Assembly (NCBI GenBank): GCA_013399855.1
Contig: VXAY01005687.1
Coordinates: forward strand, 129,196-193,195
DNA: 64,000 nt
Direction: 5' to 3'
Origin: Oxyruncus cristatus
Lineage: Eukaryota; Chordata; Aves; Passeriformes; Cotingidae
The stretch's first letter is position 1. Each line of letters begins with the position of its first letter. Position numbers and translations under genes: made by a program. A model generated the notes under the pieces. The model did no database searches. It saw only the letters and a list, made by a program, of their open reading frames with translations, and had not been told where the DNA came from. Shown one piece after another: positions 59,533-64,000 of the stretch.

Positions 59533-62500
59533 CCTCTCTTGTTCCTGTTTGTTTGGTTTTTCTTTTTTTTTTTTTACCTTATATCAACAAATTCAGAATT
59601 CATCAGTCCAGAGAGTCCACATTTTAGTGTGTCGATTGTGTGCCTGTGTGTTTATTTTTACTATAAACAATTAAGGAATAAATTGCTGAAGGAATTTTCA
59701 GGCTAAGAATTGAAGCCACATTTAAATCCTTTCTAGGCAAAAATCCCTAATTACAAGGCTTCACGGTTTTGCTCTTGCTGACGTTTTCTCACTGCTGAAT
59801 GTGAAGCAACCGCACTAAGTGGCTCACAACAGGATCTGCCTGGGGTAGTGAAACAGTGAGATGGCCCTTTCTCAATTTTTTGGGCTATTTCGGGATGATA
59901 TTTTTTTCCCTTCTCCAAAGGCTCAAGGACATGTTGAACCCATCATTCCTGAATACTGGACATGTGTTCCAATCACTTTATCCAACAGATTTGCCTAAAA
60001 GTCTGTGGAAGTGTGTTGAAGACATCATACACAGGGCTGCTGAGCATGACAGAAAGACCCTCAGACTCGTTTGGACCAACAGTAGGAGACAATGACAGAT
60101 AACCTACAGAGCCTTAGCTGGCATCAGGTCCCTTTATGTGAAGTGAGGCAAGTCCCTGGATCCCACATGGACACCTACATGGAGATATCTAAAGTCAGGA
60201 AATTAATTAAACATTTGGAAATGGAATCTCACTATTCCTGTAAAGTGCTTTAGTCTTCAGTGTAACTTTTTCAATGCTATAAGAGAAGGAAAAAAAAATT
60301 ATAAAGATATGAACTTGGTTAAAATTTGCCACCTCCCCGTGATACTACAGAGCCCCTTCTCAATTACCAGATTCTTGTGCCTTTCTCTGTGGAAAAGGGA
60401 AACTGAAAACAATACTAACTCAATTAAATCTTTCTGCTTTTTGCAAAATATGATTGATAAAGACTCTGCTGGTGTCAAGTCCCTGAGGGGAAAATAGTTC
60501 TGTTTGCAAAAATCTCTTTAAGCTTTTGCTGCCTTGCCCTCTCATTCCCACCTTTGCATTACTGCTTGATGTAATTTTTACAGGCCTCACTAATGATTGA
60601 ACTGACCTAATTGGGAAGGGTACACACTGCTGCAGAAATCAGAACCTAAAAGGATCACCTCTGAAAAAAGTTTTACTGAAGCCTGTTTTCATGCAGACCT
60701 CTGCTCTGAGACCCCAAGTTTCTTAGTGAGCTACAAATGAAATTTCCCCTGTTCCCTTGAACTCTTCCCAGACCTCAGCTAGTTTGGGATGGGTGATACG
60801 TGGTTAGTCTGCTTCTACACCAGCATGGGATTTTATCCCTGAGGTCTCTGATTTGGGCAGTAACCAAATACCAAATGTTTCAGCTCTGTGACACTATGAG
60901 ATCAATGTCTGTAAGGAAGTCTCTAGCTTGAGGAAAAAGGCTAGATGTGATGAGGACTTTCTTTTTTTTTTCACATCTCTCTCTTTCTTCTCAATCTGTG
61001 AGTGAATGTCTTTTTCTTATCAACAGTAAATTTCAAGATTTTGACTTTCGCTTTGCAAGACATTCCACTGGAACCACTGATAAGGTTCAAGATAGGGACG
61101 CTGATTATGAGCTCTTCCCCCAGACAACACAAGAGATGTGGGCAGCACAGAAAGTGTAACATTTTTTGGCCTCTTTACATTTCAAAAAATAGGAACTTTT
61201 CCTGTCAATGAAGTGCTTTCTGAAAGGGCATTCTGTTTTTTTGAAGAGAACAAAGCCCTACCCCAGCACTATCCAGTGCATGAGATGAATCAAAGATACA
61301 CAGACATTCTGCAACTCCCTGTGGGGTATGTCAGTTTATCCTATATGGAGGGGGGTTTAAATTTAAATCTTTTCTTAAAGTGCCTTCCAGCATGAGGAAG
61401 GCAAAGATAAGAGGTACGTAAAATGAATACAAAATATGCCCTTAAGTTAAAAACAAAAAAATAAATAAATAAAAAAAAGAACAACCAGGGATATGTTTTG
61501 CCTAGTAGGAACATCTCCGGAATCGCTGCTTGTCCATGGCTCAGTTAAGGCCACTTTGCAATAACGATACAATTCCTGGATGATGATTAAAGAGAGCTGG
61601 ATTTACAACTATGATAAATTTTTAGTATTTAGATGTTAGCAGACAGAATATGAAAGAACTTCAGAAACAGGAAGACTCATTTGTGTCTTCATCAGTCTGT
61701 TAACTTTGTTAGCTGCTCAGCCCCAAAGTGTTACAGGTGCTCTTAAAGGCAAATTCTGTAGTTTAATTCAGGCAACAGATAGGAGTGAATATATGGATAA
61801 TATTCAGATCTTCAGTGCTGTCTGTTTTGTGCCACTTTTGTTGGCCACAGAGAAACCAAGAAGGACCAAGAGAAGCCAAGAAGGTTGAGTGGTACTTTTT
61901 AGAGAGGCTAGCATTTCTCAAGTGAGCACTAAAAGGTGAGTTCTGTCTTCTACCTTTCCCTACATGTAAAGTCTTTTCTTAATCCATCCATTTGGTTAAA
62001 CAGAAGGAGAATGCAAGTTCATCAAATAATGTAATATACGAGGGTGCAGCTCTCCGGACTTCTGCGAAAGTGCATTTTGTTCCACAAAAGGTAGACTTGA
62101 CTTCAGATTTGCCCAGAATACATTTTCCTTCATAATCTTATTCCATTTAATCTGAGCTGTGTGTTGAGTGGTAGAGGAGAAACATTAAGCAATTCTCAAA
62201 TGCGTAGAGAACAAGGTATCAAGTGTGCCAAAGCTATTCTGTTTTCTCCTGTCCCCCAAATGTGGTAGTTTCCACTTTTCCAGAATGAGTATGGAGTGCA
62301 CATAGCTACAAACAACTTAAGTAGACCATTAAGGATGAGTCAGAAAGGGCACCTGAACATTAAGACTGATTATCTCTAGCAGCTCTGCCTGAGTTTATAG
62401 CTTTCAATATCATTCTCTGGAAAATATTTATGAAAGGAGAGCCCCCGCATCCCCAGGAGCTACATTTCCTGCATCAGGAAATACCCACTTTGCATGGCCA

Positions 62501-64000
62501 TTATTTTCTTCTAGAACACTTACAACTTTCCCTCCTCCAACAAAAACAGCATCTTTCAACCCAGAAATAATCTGCATTAAATTCTTTATCTTTTGAAAGT
62601 TGAATTTTTAGAGAATGAGGAAATGGCAAGAGGAGAAACATGATATATTGCCAATTTTCTGTTGAGCCATATCTGCAATATACTCCATGGGATCCTGTTA
62701 CTCTAGACAGACATTCACAATTGAAGAGTTGCAGCATGTCACCTTTAATTGGCATACCATAAAATAGTTTTTAAAGCATTGAACATTTAGGGATTTAAAT
62801 CTTTTTAATGCTCCTGGATGGCAAACTCTCAAGGTTCATATTGAGGCCAGACCCTTGCAATAAATAGAATGCAGGCAAAAAAGCAATAACACAAACTAAT
62901 GACTTTGTAGAAAAGGTTTGAAATTCTTGAAATAAGATCTCTGTGAGTTCTGAGTTTCCAAATAAGTCACAGTAGTAAGTGGGAGGGAGGAGAGGAAATT
63001 TCTATTCCTTCACCATGCTGTGGTAAAGTCATTTATCACTCTTCAAGACAAAGATTTTAAATAATTCAGTACAGACAGATCCAGATGTGTGAAATCAAAC
63101 CTACAGAAGGAAGGACCAAATCCAGCATCAGATTTGCGCTGAATGAGGTACAGCAATATGAAAACCATGGAATTGCAGTGCCAAATAGAAGGATACTCCC
63201 TGAGGATTTGAAAGTATTACTATCAGAGACATAGGCAATGTTTAGGACACTCCAGTCCACAATGCAATGTGAGCTAGGGAAATACAGTAGCTGTCTTTTC
63301 CCAAATATTCATAATGACCATGTAATTTCCAGAAGTCTATGGGTATCTAAGAAAGTTGAATAGAGATAAGAATGCTACTGGAAAAAGCAGTCATTTTACC
63401 TAAATCTAGCATTTTCCTAGCAAATTCTTTGTAAGGTCAAAACAAGACCCAAGATGTTTATGTAATTGGGTTTGCTCAAGATGCAGATATTTACAAACAA
63501 CAAAAAGTTACGTAGGCACATTGTGTCATTAATGAACAGTTTCAAATAATGAAAAGCTGTGTCAAAAATGACATCCACCGACTTAGCAACACATGCACAC
63601 CTGAAAACAGGTGCAACTTGAACTTCAGTGCACCAGGTCTGGCAGGAGGAATCTCTTTTTGATAGCACATTTTTTCTGTTATCACAGAATCATCAAGCAG
63701 ACTCTTGTCCACATATTATATGTTTTTAGTATCCAAGATAAAGGCCTATCATACAAATCTGTGTCTGTTTTACTAAATCCTAACACAAGTGGTAATGGTG
63801 TTTTTTATTTTTATTAAGATTTACTTTTACAGCTTTTTACTAGGTTTTGATGTCTGACCTAAGTTTATCTTCATTAGTTTGCAACCATTACTGTTATGCA
63901 AAGTACTTGGGTGCATGTATTTGTGGGTACACTTGTAAATTTGCATGGTACATAAGTGTCAAGAATTTTCCATAACAAATGCTATGCTTGGAGTAGAAAA
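59533..64000. other. Single-copy AT-rich DNA
   Basis: No repeat family, exon or RNA gene was recognised. A T-run lies near 59563-59575 and an (AAAT)-like tract near 61450-61480. Confidence 0.3.

Noticed and set aside
1..64000. tRNA, rRNA or known microRNA genes
   Set aside because: No cloverleaf with A and B boxes, rRNA motif or known hairpin was recognised by eye; a tRNAscan or Rfam search would be decisive.

Overview
The window is vertebrate nuclear DNA from a bird. It is AT-rich and CpG-poor with no compact gene arrangement. It holds many dispersed CR1 LINE fragments, some ending in the ATTCTATG-type tandem octamers typical of avian CR1 3' tails, plus long-terminal-repeat (LTR) remnants of the kind common in bird genomes. 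There are no operons, rRNA, tRNA or CRISPR arrays. Species, chromosome and locus cannot be named from the sequence. It reads as intronic or intergenic DNA, and nearly every long open frame is either a piece of CR1 ORF2 or its antisense shadow.

Layout. 0-4 kb: mostly single-copy DNA, with two possible minus-strand exons (300-373, 1402-1534). 4.0-4.8 kb: a CR1 ORF2 linker fragment abutting an old LTR. 4.8-10.5 kb: single-copy DNA with further minus-strand exon candidates (5652-5849, 8142-8183), then a short CR1 tail. 11.4-14.2 kb: the most complex repeat cluster. A GC- and CpG-rich insert with one ambiguous base is followed by a minus-strand CR1 whose reverse transcriptase is split by a full-length solo LTR, and then by another CR1 tail. 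14.2-27.9 kb: mostly unannotated, with a CpG-enriched block at 25.3-25.7 kb. 27.9-28.5 kb: one CR1 nested in another. 34-37 kb: CR1 tails, one carrying an expanded 7-bp repeat. 43-46 kb: an ancient minus-strand CR1 head-to-head with a degraded plus-strand CR1. 51-52.8 kb: a comparatively fresh CR1 with its octamer tail and a second short tail. 55-56 kb: an older CR1. The rest is single-copy AT-rich DNA.

Host genes. I recognise no host protein. Three minus-strand segments (5652-5849, 1402-1534, 300-373) have acceptor and donor sites, open frames and matching splice phases (0/0, 0/1, 1/stop), with an AATAAA downstream on the same strand at 91-86. They could be the last exons of an unrecognised gene. 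A fourth candidate at 38168-38242 has the best splice sites in the window. Other equally open exon-like stretches turned up during the search, so chance is a real alternative and confidence is kept low.

No new biological system is demonstrated. The most informative signals are the layered insertions, which record the order of transposition: the LTR hit the KAFDT motif of an existing CR1, and one CR1 landed inside another. A small CpG-rich segment of unknown origin is the other notable signal.
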